Below, in pieces: positions 23,297-35,579 of a stretch of 64,000 bases of DNA (positions are counted from its first letter, which is position 1; each line of letters begins with the position of its first letter). Both the position numbers and the translations under genes were made by a program. The notes beneath the pieces are model-generated. The model did no database searches. It worked only from the letters and a program-made list of their open reading frames with translations, and had not been told where the DNA came from. Origin of the DNA: Metallyticus violacea (Eukaryota > Arthropoda > Insecta > Mantodea > Metallyticidae); assembly GCA_030762175.1 (NCBI GenBank), contig CM060840.1, forward strand, positions 36,493,501-36,557,500, given 5' to 3'.

Positions 23297-23783
23297 ATAT
23301 TTTTAGAAAAGTTAATCGAGTTGAATAATAAAATTTGAATTGAAATTAGAATTGGAAGAATATAAAATGTTGATTCTTTCTATTTAAAAAAATATCATGA
23401 GATAAACTAATCGAGGTCACAGTTAAGGATAAAAAATCTTAATTCACATAGCATGAGAAATGCTAAAGTTTTTTTGGTTAAAATATTGTTAATTGCTATC
23501 ATTAAAAGAAAACATTGCTCAGTACCTAAATTGAGTTTAATTCAGTATAATAAAGAACTTACACAATTAAGTAAAAATTTATTAAATATTGGTTTTATTC
23601 CTCGTGTTGCAATAACCTGACTCAAAATATAACAAAGAAATAAAAGTAATTTAAATATAGGTAGCTCATTAAATGTTGGTTACATTATAATACATTTTCA
23701 TATTTGCAAAACATTGAAAACACCTAATTTTTTAGGAAAATATCTGCTGACAGAACCGTAATTTGTCCCATTTTACCATCTAT

Positions 23784-24640
23784 ATATTGTGCCATGTATA
23801 CTTCAGCAGTATATTGTTGATATCATTATAAACATTATACTGCAATATACTCTGGGAGAGGTTGTTAAGACTGGTCTTAACAAATCTATAACTGAAGGAG
23901 GACGATAGCACATTTGTGGTAAGACAGGGCGCTATCGTTTTGCAAGATTAATCTGAATCCCTTCTTCTCCGAGACGTGGAAAGGAACAGACGTGCCCCTC
24001 CCGTAAGGCCATCCATGGATAGGATATTTTTTTTTTTTTATTGATTCATTTATGGGAGCTCTTTAACAGCTTAGGTCATCAGCGTCCCATTCAACTCAGG
24101 GCGTGAAACGGCCTTCAAATTTTGCTCAGAGGCCTCTCTTTCAGGCTTGAGGTTCTTTTTCGTGCCGTAAATGTACGACACGGTCCCCATGGCTTTACTT
24201 CCCTTCTGAAGGAAGTCATATTTAGGATTTTTACGCCCGAAAAAATCCATCGCTCCTGGCCGGATTCGAACCCGCGATCTTGGGTTTAGAAGACAAGTGT
24301 GGTAACCACTACACCACCAGGACCGACATATATAGGATGCCGATTATTAGATCAGATATGTAAATCAGGTATTAAAATAAACTAACTTCATCATTCAAAG
24401 GCTATATCTTAGTTTAGAACGATAGTTAGTTTTTATTATTTTATTTCGATATTTAGTAGTTTATTGAGAAAAGCATGTAATAGATTAGAGAAGAATAAAA
24501 TCTGGGTACCTCCCCATATTGCGTTATTAAAGTCTATTAAATTTTAGGAAGTGAACGCATGCTCGTTAAATTTAAATTAATTAGCTACATAATTGCTGTA
24601 GTCGCTGGAAGATTATGGAAGATTATTTAATAGTGTGAAA
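23784..24640 (+). repeat. family C dispersed repeat, copy C2, split by a family B SINE
   Basis: It aligns with C1 from ATATTGTGCCATGTATAC through GTAAGACAGGGCGCTAT and the core GAGACGTGGAAAGGAACAGA at about 23971, up to CCATCCATGGATAGGAT. A SINE (24026-24331) then intervenes, and alignment resumes at AGGATGCCGATTATTAG and continues to GCTGGAAGATTATGG near 24620. Removing the SINE and one target duplication restores collinearity with C1. No coding capacity. Confidence 0.8.
24026..24331 (-). mobile_element. family B tRNA-derived SINE, copy B2, nested in family C
   Basis: On the minus strand the head reads GGTCCTGGTGGTGTAGTGGT, AACCACACTTGTCTTC, then GGTTCGAATCC, a perfect B box, and GGCCAGGAGCGATGG. 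The shared body follows (GGGCGTAAAAATCC, GAAGGGAAGTAAAGCC, TGTCGTACATTTACGGCACG, AGAGAGGCCTCTGAGC, GGGACGCTGATGACC) and an A-rich tail (T-run 24027-24039 on plus). ATAGGAT occurs at 24019-24025 and again at 24332-24338, a 7-bp target-site duplication proving retrotransposition into family C copy C2. Confidence 0.93.
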
Positions 24641-27081
24641 ATATTTAAGCATAGATCAAGTTCTGTGTCATATTCTAAAGCAGTATCAAAGAACAATTTC
24701 CTTTAGTTACATTCAAATCTTTTTTTTTCTTTTTTAATGTTTCGGTTTTGTTTGATTGTTTTTTCTTTATTCTTTCGCGCTTTTGAATTAAAATAAACAC
24801 ATTATTAGTCATCATGTTTGATAATATTTCCGAATTCAAATTTATATTTATGTTGAAGTAAATAATTCACCAGACGAGGACACATGCGAGTGGCATAAAC
24901 GTTTCCCCTACACATTTGGAGCTATACGTTAGTAAGATGAAATACTGCATTATGGCAGCACTTGACTAAGAAACTCAATTAATACCCACTCTTCTCCTAT
25001 TCCTGGACCATTAGGAGCATCATTTCTAAACATTAAATTATTATTATGTTTTCCGAACAGCTTTAAAATTATTTACTGACAAACTTCTCTCAAGAGCACG
25101 AAGCTCCTTACTCTGAAATGATGTCCAGCTATGAGTTGAAAATTAATTTGCTTGTTATATCTTTATTAAGCTCTCAAGTATATGCAGACATTTATCTCAG
25201 CATGCTTTGTATCATTGTGCCCCTGACTTCTTTGCGTGATCAGTTTATTCAGCTTATTATCTTCTAAATAAAAACAAAGCATACTAACAACTTAATGTGT
25301 GGAAAACCAGTCTTTCATGTGCTTCAGGCATGAAGGTCTCGATTTATTTTATGACCTTGCTTTGGATACACAATCTATTTATTGCAGTTTTTCCACTCCT
25401 AGCAAAGACCTATAAATGCCTTTATTTAGGTGAGATTTTGTTAGTGGTACGTCACCAAGAGGCCATACATTTAGTTTATAACACGTATCGGCATTCGCGC
25501 CGTTGTTGGAATAGAAAATCAATTTACTTTGAAGGATCTTTGTTCCCCACTGTGTTCAAGCTCTTAACGTTTGGCCAAAAATATTATAAACCTATATTTT
25601 GCATGGCGATACCTTCTTAAACGCGTATTTTTTTTTTAATACTTCGGCTTCAATTAAAAGTGATTCTTAGGTCAATTTCAGGATACCAAAATTCTAAAGG
25701 TACTTTTGAGATACCTATTAGTTATAAAATTATGCAAGGAAAAAGCACGTTTACTTATTCTAACGAAATAATTTAACATATAGTTTTAGAAGCATTATCA
25801 AAAGTGTATGCATGCGACTATGTTTATTATAATTAAAATAATAAACATATATAATTTCCATAATAAAAAGCAAATACGTTGCAGTTTTCTTGTAGGGATG
25901 GTAATTTCCTTAGTTTGAATGAACCTCTAAATGACATTTAACCGCTGCTATCTCACCATTACACTTCTCTCTTTCTCTCCCTCTGCGGATTGAGGCCATA
26001 TTTAATGTGGTTAGCGTGCATTACCTCGCAACTAATCATTTCCACAGTTATCACTCAGACTGACCTTTTCAAATTAGCCTTAAAACTGGACTTCCATAGT
26101 AGTTTGTACAGTTGAGTGTACAAATTATAACATGGGATTAATGTCATTTAACTTTATATATTTTTAAATCTCACCGAAGAAGTTATGATTATTGTATTTA
26201 TTTTCTTTGATATTGAAATACAAATGAATTATTTACTAACATACAGCAAATCATCTAAATACATCTTTAGCTTCGAATACTGGAATGCTATGGCTTTTAC
26301 AATCTCAGAATGATATTTCTGGTGGACATTTCTACTCCTTTTTATTAAATACCTTCCACTTTCCTTACCCATTTCACTTATTCATAGCATCTTTATAATA
26401 ACATTTCATCGAATAAAGCTGTACGAAAAACTCACTCCCTAATTAAAAGCTCCAAAAATGGTCGCCATTCTAGCAACAAAAAAAAAAAAAAAATCGTGTC
26501 ATCGGTCAATTCTGGATTTCCATCTGATTTCTGACGTGGTATGGAGTCAGTAGAGATGAATGCTGATTTGTCTATATATAGATGCCTGGCACATTGGGGC
26601 TTGTGATGCCGTAATGTTTATCCATTCCTACACATGAGGGAGAACACCGTCTACCTCAATTAGGACAACATGGTTAAAGGATCACTCCTTTATCCTTCTC
26701 GTGTCATTTCCATATCCTTCATCTTAGCTACACCAGCGTCCCCCCTTTTTTCCCTTTAACATGTGGCATATATTTCCTTTGCATAATAATGGTCTAATTG
26801 AAATTACTATCATTCTTGAGAACTTTAAAATATTAAAAGTGATAGTATTTATTCGAAGGTATTGGTAAGGATGCATAACTAATGATTATATAATTATAAT
26901 GTTTAAAGTAGATAAACTTTAAATTAAGTATGCACTTATTGAACTTATTTAGAATCTGTGTTTAAATATAAGCAAATAATAGTGACGTTTATTTAATCAG
27001 TGTTTGTTTCTTGTCTTCAGAACCCAAACTGTAGCTTTATACATATTTCCTAACTGTGAAAATTTCATAATAAAATCAGCA

Positions 27082-27118
<37 letters not shown>

Positions 27119-29170
27119 TGATTGAAGAACGGTAAAAAGATGTACAAGCTTAAAATGCTTTTTTTTTAACTTGAAGCACAATAAAACTAATGAAGATATA
27201 AATATGAGTCTCTGAATATTCGATATTATAAGTATACTGTTTACATCACCAATTGTTCATAGAAATAAATAAAAAAGGGAATTTTCCATAAAAGTTTAAG
27301 CGAATTTTTTTACTATCTGGTGTAGATAAGTTGACAGCAGGAGTAAATAAAGGCAACACTTACGATGAGATCCTATACGCTATGAATGTATGACTATTTT
27401 ATTGACTTTATATAACATTATGTAGGTAATAAATATCATCGTTAAAATAAAGATAGATATAACATTAAATATTGCAATTAACGAACAGCATTCAAAGTCT
27501 TATTCTTTTTTAATGTGGGAGATTTTATGATATGCATATTCTTTAGCATTTGCATGGCAATGATTGGATTGAATATTATGTTGCAAAAGTGCCAAAGTTT
27601 TAAATATTTACAGTTCAAAATTTAAAGATTCAATGTTTAAATATATTATTTTAATTGTTTTATACAGTTTCAATGATATATTACTGAATTACGTTTACAC
27701 CCATTCCTCTTTAAAAGTTTTATTACTATTTGTTGTTATTAAAAATTCAAATGTATGTGTTATACCTTTTATTGTTCAGCAAATTATATTGTGTTTCCAG
27801 TGTTACAATTTGTAAATTGTTCTTCTTCTCCTTTAAAGCAAAATTCTAAAGCTGTATTCTGGAGATTTTCTTGCAACACACTCCCAAAGTTGAAACTTGT
27901 CTTGGCATCAACAAGAGGGTGTTGAGCTCAGGCTAGTAACACCATTGACTTGAGACATTGTGCAACCTTGAAACTTCAATCAATAATCAATAATTATTGG
28001 TGTTATTTATTAATATTTTTATTTTATACATGTAATTATATACAGAATTTGTTTTAATTTCTGTTTGTGTTTTTTATTTCATATTTGTTACTAAATATAT
28101 GTTTAAGTTTATAATCCGTGAATATGAATTAATTCCAATTATTAAAGATATTGCACTGTAGCATAGGTATATAAATTTTGGAGACTAGGTAGTACTGATG
28201 CACAAGGAGAATTTTTTAATGTTTAAAACTGTAGTATTGAGTAAAAATCTACTTTTACATTCAAACTGTATTATTTGTACTAAAACTTCCTAGCACTATT
28301 TATCTCCCTTTTCTTGGCTTTTGCCCTCTCTTTTACAGCTGTTTTAGACAGCCTCTTCTTCTACCTTGCAAAATTTTCCCCCTTTTTATTCTTTACAACC
28401 CTTTTTCTTTTCCTACGTGTTCATCATTTATCCTGTAATGTGCTTTCACACATTCTCTGATATACGTTTCTACCTTTATTTTCTGGCAGGCAAGTGCGCC
28501 CATAGTATTTACTGATGGCATATCTACCCTTGGCTTAGGCATAAAGATCTGTTTTGGAATGAAAGTATGCAGGCTTTTATTTGGGCTTTGTGTCCCACCT
28601 TCAATAGATTATAATTTTCCACTTTTAAATTTATGTCAGAAACTAGATACTGAGTATAGTGTTCCCCTGTTTCACAAAATAAGCCTTTATTTACATAAAA
28701 CATCAATAATCGTGCACGTAAACAAAATGCACGTTTTCACCTCCACCACCAGTAACAACCCCAAAGTAAACCAAGAATGTATAGTTGATCACTGCTATAC
28801 ATTCAAACCAGACACCACTGAATTACATGAAAACTACTAATTCCAATATTAAAGCAAATTATATGGCTATAAAGTTAAGAAATATTTTCTTACTGAGTTC
28901 TATGTATAGGAAATGGATTGAAACCCACACTTAAAAATATAAAGTGAGATATTATTATTTACATGGCTCTTATATGCATATAATACAAAATGGCAGATTG
29001 GTAGCTAGTCAATAGTGATAGATTGTGTGTAAACTTCAAACTCACAAAATTAAAAAAAACGGCGATTAATGAGATATACTTCTAGAATGAGTGCATGCCC
29101 ATTTAAAAAGATATGCGCGCACAGTTTATATGATTACACAGCACTATACACACAGAAAAATATATAGTCG
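24641..29170. other. AT-rich DNA without recognisable gene
   Basis: The only sizeable ORF is 25297-25620 (107 codons, plus strand, starts MWKTSLSCASGMKV). It has hydrophobic stretches but no domain I recognise and no support from composition or neighbours. A run of 16 A lies at 26478-26493. No repeat family copies were found. Confidence 0.45.
27082..27118. repeat. (ATT)n microsatellite
   Basis: About 12 ATT units. No SINE body was recognised beside it, unlike the arrays at 978 and 17716. Confidence 0.95.
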
Positions 29171-29172
29171 TA

Positions 29173-29323
29173 ATTAAACTAGTTAAAATCTTCCGGGCTG
29201 TTGTTGTCAGGTATTGTTTCATCGTCCACTGATGAACCCAACCGTAGAAGTTGAGGAATGCTATGGTAGTATATTAACCATGGACCATGACAAAACAGTC
29301 CGGAAGATTTTAACTGTTTTAAT
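29173..29323. mobile_element. 151-bp MITE-like element with about 31-bp inverted repeats
   Basis: The left arm ATTAAACTAGTTAAAATCTT..CCGGGCTGTT (29173-29202) is repeated inverted at the right end (AACAGTCCGGAAGATTTTAA..CTGTTTTAAT), with about three mismatches. TA flanks both ends (29171-29172 and 29324-29325). The central 90 bases (TTGTTGTCAGGTATTG to CATGGACCATGAC) have no coding capacity. Size, long inverted repeats and TA flanks fit a miniature inverted-repeat element of the Tc1/mariner type. As RNA it would fold into a strong hairpin, so a small-RNA precursor is an alternative. Confidence 0.7.
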
Positions 29324-29325
29324 TA

Positions 29326-32218
29326 TATAGCACCGGCCTTGAAAGCCTAAGGCATATCGTAGTGTGTAGTGCAAGATAGCTAACTTCTAGTTCAAAAATC
29401 TCAATTTAGATATTTGATTCCCTTTACCTAAAATCTTAGCAGGAATCCATTAATTGTAACATACCTCATTACCTTCATACAATGGCTCTCGGCTCGACCC
29501 GGATAACCGCAGATAAACCTGGTACACAACCATATACCTTTAAATAAATCTACAACTAAGATGACAGTTTTTAAGATTGAGTTCTTCATAACGCTTTATC
29601 ACGAGTGAAACTTACATTAGCTGGCGGCAAGCTTACCTCCACAAAGCAATATTAGTGCAGGGCATATTAGTTTTTAACTTGTGAGCTGAGCTTTTATTCC
29701 TTGTTTACTTCTGCTCTATTACATCTGGTCTAGATTATATTTCAGAATAAAGCTTTGAAAGCATAGAGATATAACATTGTAAAATGAAGTATGCAGTTGT
29801 AAAATGTATGATAGAAGAACTTTATTACCGTCTGTATTTGTAGCAACACAAAATAAGATACTAAGTGCAAAAGTTTTATGTTCAAAATCAAAATGGGTTT
29901 ACAATATGAAATGTCTTGGTATTTTGTCTCAGTTATTTCCTAATTAAATGTTGTCTTATTTAAATATACTTTTAAAAATTTAATGCAGAATTTAGCTACC
30001 AAGTCATACTCTAGTTTGTGCAATATTTTCCTCATTTCTCTTTCCTTCCTGTTTAATATTTTTACTACACACGGATTCACATGGAAAAGGCATACCTATG
30101 ATGGCGTGCAAGAAGCATATATACTCTTCTTTCTGTTCTGAACGTTTCGCTCGCGAATTACGTGACCTTCCAGTTTTCCGGAAATATGACTCATGTGTCG
30201 AGCTGCTTGCTGCAGGTGATTCATTGTTTATAGCGACGGTCGATATGACCTTATACTGTCAACACATCTCCTGACATTTGTTACTTCATGCAGTAAAAAG
30301 AACACTGTGACGCATAAAGGCGGTAGCAAACACGTATTCTGCTGAAAAAGGGAGCGATGATTCGATTTTATTACCTAATGATGTAATGAGTGGCATTTTT
30401 GGGTTTTCGTTGTTTGTCATGTGTTACAACTACAAGACTCCGGTAGAGCAGCGTTATCATTATTCAATTGATAATGGTCTTCTTTCTGTTCAAGAATTTG
30501 ATTATATTAAGGTTAGTTTCCGGAATTATTTTGCAATTATCTGGCAGGTTTTTCAAACTTTCTTGTCAACTTCTTTATTTCTGAATTCAAGTGCATCTGT
30601 GTTTTCTCTTTATTTATATCTAAAATTATTACATGATACGAAAAATCTTTAAAAAATTATATCTACGTTCATGTAAAATGAAATGCACAATTAAAGATAG
30701 ATCATTCTAGCTGCTACAAGCATTCCTTAGAGATATTGTGATGCGATCCAGCGCCTGGGCAATAAAATCTGCAGAAATATTATAAGAATCGTCTAGGGTT
30801 GCATTATAAATCGCCTATAGAGTTGTACCTTCGCTCTCACATCATATCTAGCAGGATTTTAAAAAACCAGGTGCTTCTATTTTACAAATGTAAGAAAAAT
30901 TATTAAAATATAATGGGCACATACTAAATAGTGCTATTGAATAAAACTGGTAACTCCCCAAATCACATTCGTACGATTCCGGCAATGAAAGAGCTGTTTC
31001 ATTAGCTTAATTGATTGGTTTCTTTCATTTGGAACACATATACAGTACCTAAACATATGACATCCGAAACTTACAGCAAAGTATTTTTAGGCAGAGAATG
31101 CAAGAAGAGTGGAACAACAGATGAATTAAGAATGTTTTTTCCTTCAGTATATGACCTTATGTGAAACAAAATGGCATAAAATTCTGTTCCTTTCAATTCA
31201 TGTTTACATTGAATATTTTTACATAAACTTAAAATAATTCCACGTTAAAATTAGTAAAGGATATGCTTATGTGGCGAAAAATGTTAAGTTGAACTTTCTG
31301 TTCTCATATCGCCTTGTATCTTAAGTTTTATCATGTCTAAATTGCGTATGAACATGCACTATAAAAAAATTGTTGACTGCTGTTTACTTGGGATGTAACG
31401 GGAGAATTTGAATTGCAATTGAGCATTGCGTATGGGCTTCATACATATATTTTAACACTAAAATATAATACTACAAAGACATTACAATGATGCACAAACA
31501 AAACAATTAAAAAGAAATTCAATCATAGATAGATTTATATTTAGAGAAGTAGAAATGAATAAGTATTCAGGAGCAAATATTGCATAAGAAATGCCAGCCT
31601 AAATATTTCCAACATGTAATAATTTGCAAACTTTCAAAATAAACACTTTTTTGTTTTGATTTTGTTAATTTGTGTTTTTTTATGTTAAGCAATATTTAAC
31701 CCGGCTTAAGTTGTACCTTAACGTTACTATTACAGTTCAACAGTGACAGATTAAGTTTGAAGCGAATAAAATAGCCATGTGACAGATAGTAACAATAGAT
31801 TAACTAAACAGACCCAACTACAGTGACATAACCACTGAGAAGAAAATAGCAAAAGCTTTCATGTGTGTGTGTGGGGGGGGGGGAATATAAGGAAATGAAG
31901 TAGCCATACAAATATCTACGTGCACAATTATTGCCGAAGTTGAAGAAAACGGATTCACCAAATGGGAAAATGATTGTAAAATCGCAACTAATGGAATTGT
32001 AGGTTAAGACATTTTTCCTATCCGTACGACAGCGGATAAAGCAAATTATTTCGACTAAATAGACTTTCTCCATTTTCTACGACCAACAAATAGCATATAC
32101 GTGGTTGAAATATTTCAATTCATGGTCATGATGTCAACTTTGATATGTGCAGTTTATTACTGTATTCCGAAATATGAGTGTGTTTAACGGATAAGTATCT
32201 CCGCTATATGAAAAGTTA
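29326..32218. other. AT-rich DNA without recognisable gene
   Basis: No recognisable gene or family repeat. The ORF at 30386-30652 (88 codons) and the minus ORF at 31804-32073 have no recognisable domain. A (GT)n plus ten-G tract lies at 31862-31883. Confidence 0.5.
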
Positions 32219-32219
32219 A

Positions 32220-32267
<48 letters not shown>

Positions 32268-32278
32268 TATAATAATAA
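32219..32278. repeat. (AAT)n microsatellite
   Basis: About 19 AAT units, with one imperfect unit (AATTAT) near 32267. Confidence 0.95.
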
Positions 32279-32485
32279 AGTTTCTTTTGAATATTAAAAA
32301 CATTTTAAAATATAGCGCTTATTTGACTTTTATTTGAAGAAGAAAAGTAAATATATAATTGCAAATTTTTTAAACAAATATAAATAATGTAAAAAAAAAG
32401 TGTGAGGCAAAATAACATTTCTGAAAAGGGTAAACTTTATCCGTTAGTGTTTGTATTTCATGATGTAATAAAGATTTATTTATGA

Positions 32486-32576
32486 ATATATATATATATA
32501 TCTTTATATTTTATTATGTATATAAAATATATATATATATATATATCTTTATATTTTATTATGTATATAAAATATG
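32486..32576. repeat. (AT)n-containing tandem duplication, period 45
   Basis: ATATCTTTATATTTTATTAT followed by GTATATAAAAT occurs twice, 45 bases apart, each copy preceded by an (AT)n run. The two copies are nearly identical. Confidence 0.9.
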
Positions 32577-32879
32577 TATTAGCAAAAGTGAAAATATAAA
32601 TTATGTTAAAAACGTGCTTAAGTGTGTAGATTTTGTTTTGACGAATGTTAATGACATTGCATGTAGCACTGAGTTTTTGCATGGAACATGCTGAATGAAA
32701 AAAAATATTTATATCGTCTACTTAATGTTTTATTTTAACGTTTTACTATCAACCGCTATCTGCAGTTATACTGTAATATACTTTTTGAATTTATGCATAT
32801 ACAGTGAGAACAGTTTAAAAATCCTGATTCATAGTTCAGCTGTTGTCTTTGGCATTTTCTTGCGTAGGCTCTCGGCGCC

Positions 32880-33130
32880 CAGGCATTTCACCATTTTAAA
32901 ACTTAGGTACAACATATTGAATAAGACAAGTTGGTGCTCGCCCTTTGGTGCTAGAAATGTTTCCCATTTTCCCTGACACACAATTCCCCTCCTCTTATTA
33001 ATGAAGCGCATCAATTCTCTATCGCTAATGCAGCTGCCTGTATTTCGAATGTTTGTTCCTCCAACTCTATATGTCCATGTCCCCAAAGGTCAAAATCACA
33101 AACCGTAAGACCTGGGAAACGAGGAGGTCA
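32880..33130 (-). pseudogene. Tc1/mariner-superfamily (DDE_3) transposase C-terminal fragment
   Basis: On the minus strand, near 33125-33060, the frame reads PPRFPGLTVCDFDLWGHG. This follows the signature PPRSPDLTPCDFFLWGHLK around the catalytic Asp of CDF. It continues IELEEQTFEIQAAALAIEN, a stop and VRENGKHF, in the place of the family's C-terminal helices and final GRHFEHL motif. A separate 85-codon ORF in another frame (32829-33086) is probably its shadow. Only the tail of the gene survives. A family B SINE starts at its upstream edge, near 33127, and may have cut it. Confidence 0.55.
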
Positions 33131-33397
33131 TAAACTAATGGTCAGTCCTGATGGTCTAAGTTGTGGGTTGAAAGCCGCCCAGGATCGATGGAATTTTGGG
33201 GTGTAAAAAAGTATGGCTGCCTTCAGATGGGAAATAAAGTCGTTAGTCCCTTGTCATAGAGTTACGGCACGTAAAAGAGCCTAAAGTCTAAAAGAAGAAA
33301 CATCTCAACAACATTTATCGACCGTTTCACCCCTGAATTGAATGGGGCGCTAATGACCAAATATGTTAAAGAGCGTCCTTAAATAAACCAAACAAAC
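33127..33397 (+). mobile_element. family B tRNA-derived SINE, copy B3, degenerate
   Basis: It begins AACTAATGGTCAGTCCTGATGG, with a worn B-box region GTGGGTTGAAAGCCGCCCAG in front of GATCGATGG. The body follows: GATGGGAAATAAAGTCGTTA, GAGTTACGGCACGTAAAAGA, ATTTATCGACCGTTTCACC, GAATTGAATGGGGCGCTAAT and the tail CTTAAATAAACCAAACAAAC. Many substitutions separate it from B4. Confidence 0.85.
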
Positions 33398-35013
33398 TAA
33401 TTAGGGTAAAGTATTCTGGGACCAAATTAATGGCGCAATTACGTCACAGATTGATAGGCAGATTTAATTTTTCTGGTCAGTCACAAAGCCTTTTCATTAA
33501 ACTTTTATGCACATTTTAATGTTTTTCATGTGGGAGTCGGGCTGCAAGAAAATTTACGTCTAATGTCGGTCTCGTTTGCTTTTCTATACTTGATGTATTC
33601 TTTGAAGATGAATATACGACGACGCAGTGAATACCTCACCATTGCACAATAGCACTATTTAATGAAATCTAACCACAACTGCCCGACTCTATCTCAATCC
33701 CGCTCGCAACTGATTGAAAGAGAGAATGGCGCCGCGCATATCGGTTGGACAAGCTAAGCGATTGAAGGAGGTTAGATTAGCTGGTCAGCCAATCTAAATT
33801 GCAGGATATTTTTAACTGCTCTTATTATACATGGAAATTCAAAGCACAATTTTAATTTACGTAATTAATAATATAACGCAATAATCGACGCAATCGGTCA
33901 AAGACAAAACATGCCGCTTTTATATATTGCAAAATTTAAGAAACTCATCACAAACGTTCTGGTCTTTTCATTTGATATTTTTGTTCTATGACACATCAAC
34001 ATCTGCTTTCGCTTCGTTGAGTTGACATGTCATAAGATCAAGATTTAGTGGTATCTTTCTACTCACTAGGTTTGGTTTGTGATTATCTGGACCTATAATA
34101 CAAACGCTGATACTAGTGAGGAAACTGTTTTAATTAGTTAGTTTCTTACATTAATAAAGTATAACAACGTTTCTGGATGCAAGAAACTTGCCAAAAAAAC
34201 AATAATACAGCGACGGTATGTAATTTACGTAAGCTGACTGAATATATATTTCAATGTGCTTGGTTAATAAATTCTATACTTTCTTTCTCTTTATTGTCTG
34301 TCCTCCGTCTTTAGTTTTATTATCTACACAGGAAAAGAAAGCAGCAAACGATCGAAAAAGAGATTATGTCCAAGTTTGAGCACCCAACGCCTACTGTGAT
34401 TGATGAGTGACAAGCCGCATTAATTAACGCAGCAATCACTGTGTCTAAATCCTGTCACACCTTTATGTACAAGCGTGGGAAAGAGAAGTGTTTAGAGTGC
34501 AGTGCGATAGGTTATTCCAAATGACGATTTGTGGAACGACAAAGATGAAGCTTGTCAGGTATGTCGCTATAGATGTAGAGCGGGGTGGAACCTTATACAC
34601 ATGTAATTAACGGAATAGATTAGCTAACATCTAAACTGAAACTGCTTTTATAGTGATTTCACTTTAAAAAGTGTTAACGAGGCAACTTGTATATCAAGCA
34701 TTGATTCAAAACACATTTTTCTGAATTAGTGGGTGATTTTTAACGAATTTTTTAGCCATTAAAATATTTTGAAGAATTACTTCAAATCTCCATCGATCCT
34801 ATTTTCTGGGTACCAAAAATGACGATAATGTGTGTGTGTTAATACCCTAGCGACCACAAATTTTATTTTATCTCCACGAAATTCTGCATATAGCGATCAA
34901 TTAACAAAAGATTCATTGAGTTCGTTAAACAGCAGAATTGGGCCATAAAGGGTTAACCAAAGCGAAAATTTAAAAATCGCTATTGCGGCCGCAATTTTTG
35001 TTTTTTCTTAACA
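33398..35013. other. AT-rich DNA with a hairpin and a palindrome
   Basis: No gene recognised. TTAGATTAGCTGGTCAGCCAA..TCTAA at 33772-33797 forms an 11-bp stem with one mismatch and a 4-base loop. GAGTCGGGC near 33535 recurs inverted near 33680. ATTGCGGCCGCAAT at 34982-34995 is a perfect GC-rich palindrome in AT-rich surroundings. Confidence 0.5.
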
Positions 35014-35195
35014 AAACTGGGTGTATGCCATTGAAATAAAATTAACAAAATAGTTTCTGAAAATAAGTAAAATCAGAGTATGAGTGGGGGTTTACCTACC
35101 CCCCCCCCAAATTGTAACGAAACTCCGTATACACCATTTAAATAAAGTAAGAAAAATATTTTCTGGAAATCAGGGAAATTGGACTATTAGGACAT
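35014..35195. repeat. diverged tandem duplication, period about 106
   Basis: AAACTGGGTGTATGCCATTG with AAATAAAATTAAC, AGTTTCTGAAAATAAG starts at 35014. A related run AAACTCCGTATACACCATTT with AAATAAAGTAAG, TTTTCTGGAAATCAGG starts at 35120. A run of ten C at 35099-35108 lies between them. The copies are roughly 70 percent alike by eye, so this is an old duplication. Confidence 0.55.
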
Positions 35196-35296
35196 TGATT
35201 AAGGTGGCCCGATGAGAGATGTGACATACGGGGGAATTGTCATTGTTAACATTAAAAATTCGGTATTCCTGCCAAGTGATAAACCCGTTGTCATGT

Positions 35297-35344
35297 GTCA
35301 CGTGAAAACTCGGCAAAATGGGGAGAATAGTCTGCGCATGCGCA
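35297..35344. promoter_or_regulatory. adjacent palindromic motifs: E-box TCACGTGA and NRF1-like TGCGCATGCGCA
   Basis: TCACGTGA lies at about 35298-35305 and TGCGCATGCGCA at 35333-35344. The first is the full symmetric E-box bound by bHLH factors (USF/MITF type, or clock and hormone-response bHLH-PAS proteins). The second is the symmetric site known for NRF1 (erect wing in flies). Both are GC-containing palindromes in AT-rich DNA, 27 bases apart, near the start of an 84-codon ORF (35212-35466) with no recognisable domain. No transcript start can be seen. This is a motif observation only. Confidence 0.25.
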
Positions 35345-35579
35345 TAAAAGAAAAATCGGATTTACCCTTAAGACAGCATACGTCCTGCGGCTTCAGTACG
35401 AACGGCAGCGGTAAAAGCCAAATTCCACGAATGCTGAAGCGATACGGAGCAATATACAAATCTTAAGCGGTGGCGCATGTACTCTTATCGACGTTGGAAG
35501 TGTAAAGCGTACAATAAATGCAGAGGGAGAAAACACAACGGTTTGGGAACACAGAAAAACAACCGATCATATACCTAAA

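Noticed and set aside
25297..25620. 107-codon plus-strand ORF as a small membrane protein gene
   Set aside because: No recognisable domain, no compositional contrast with the surroundings, no splice or promoter context. ORFs of this length are expected by chance in 64 kb on six frames.
32476..32694. Tyr/Ile-rich ORFs on both strands
   Set aside because: Translations of the (AT)n-containing tandem duplication.
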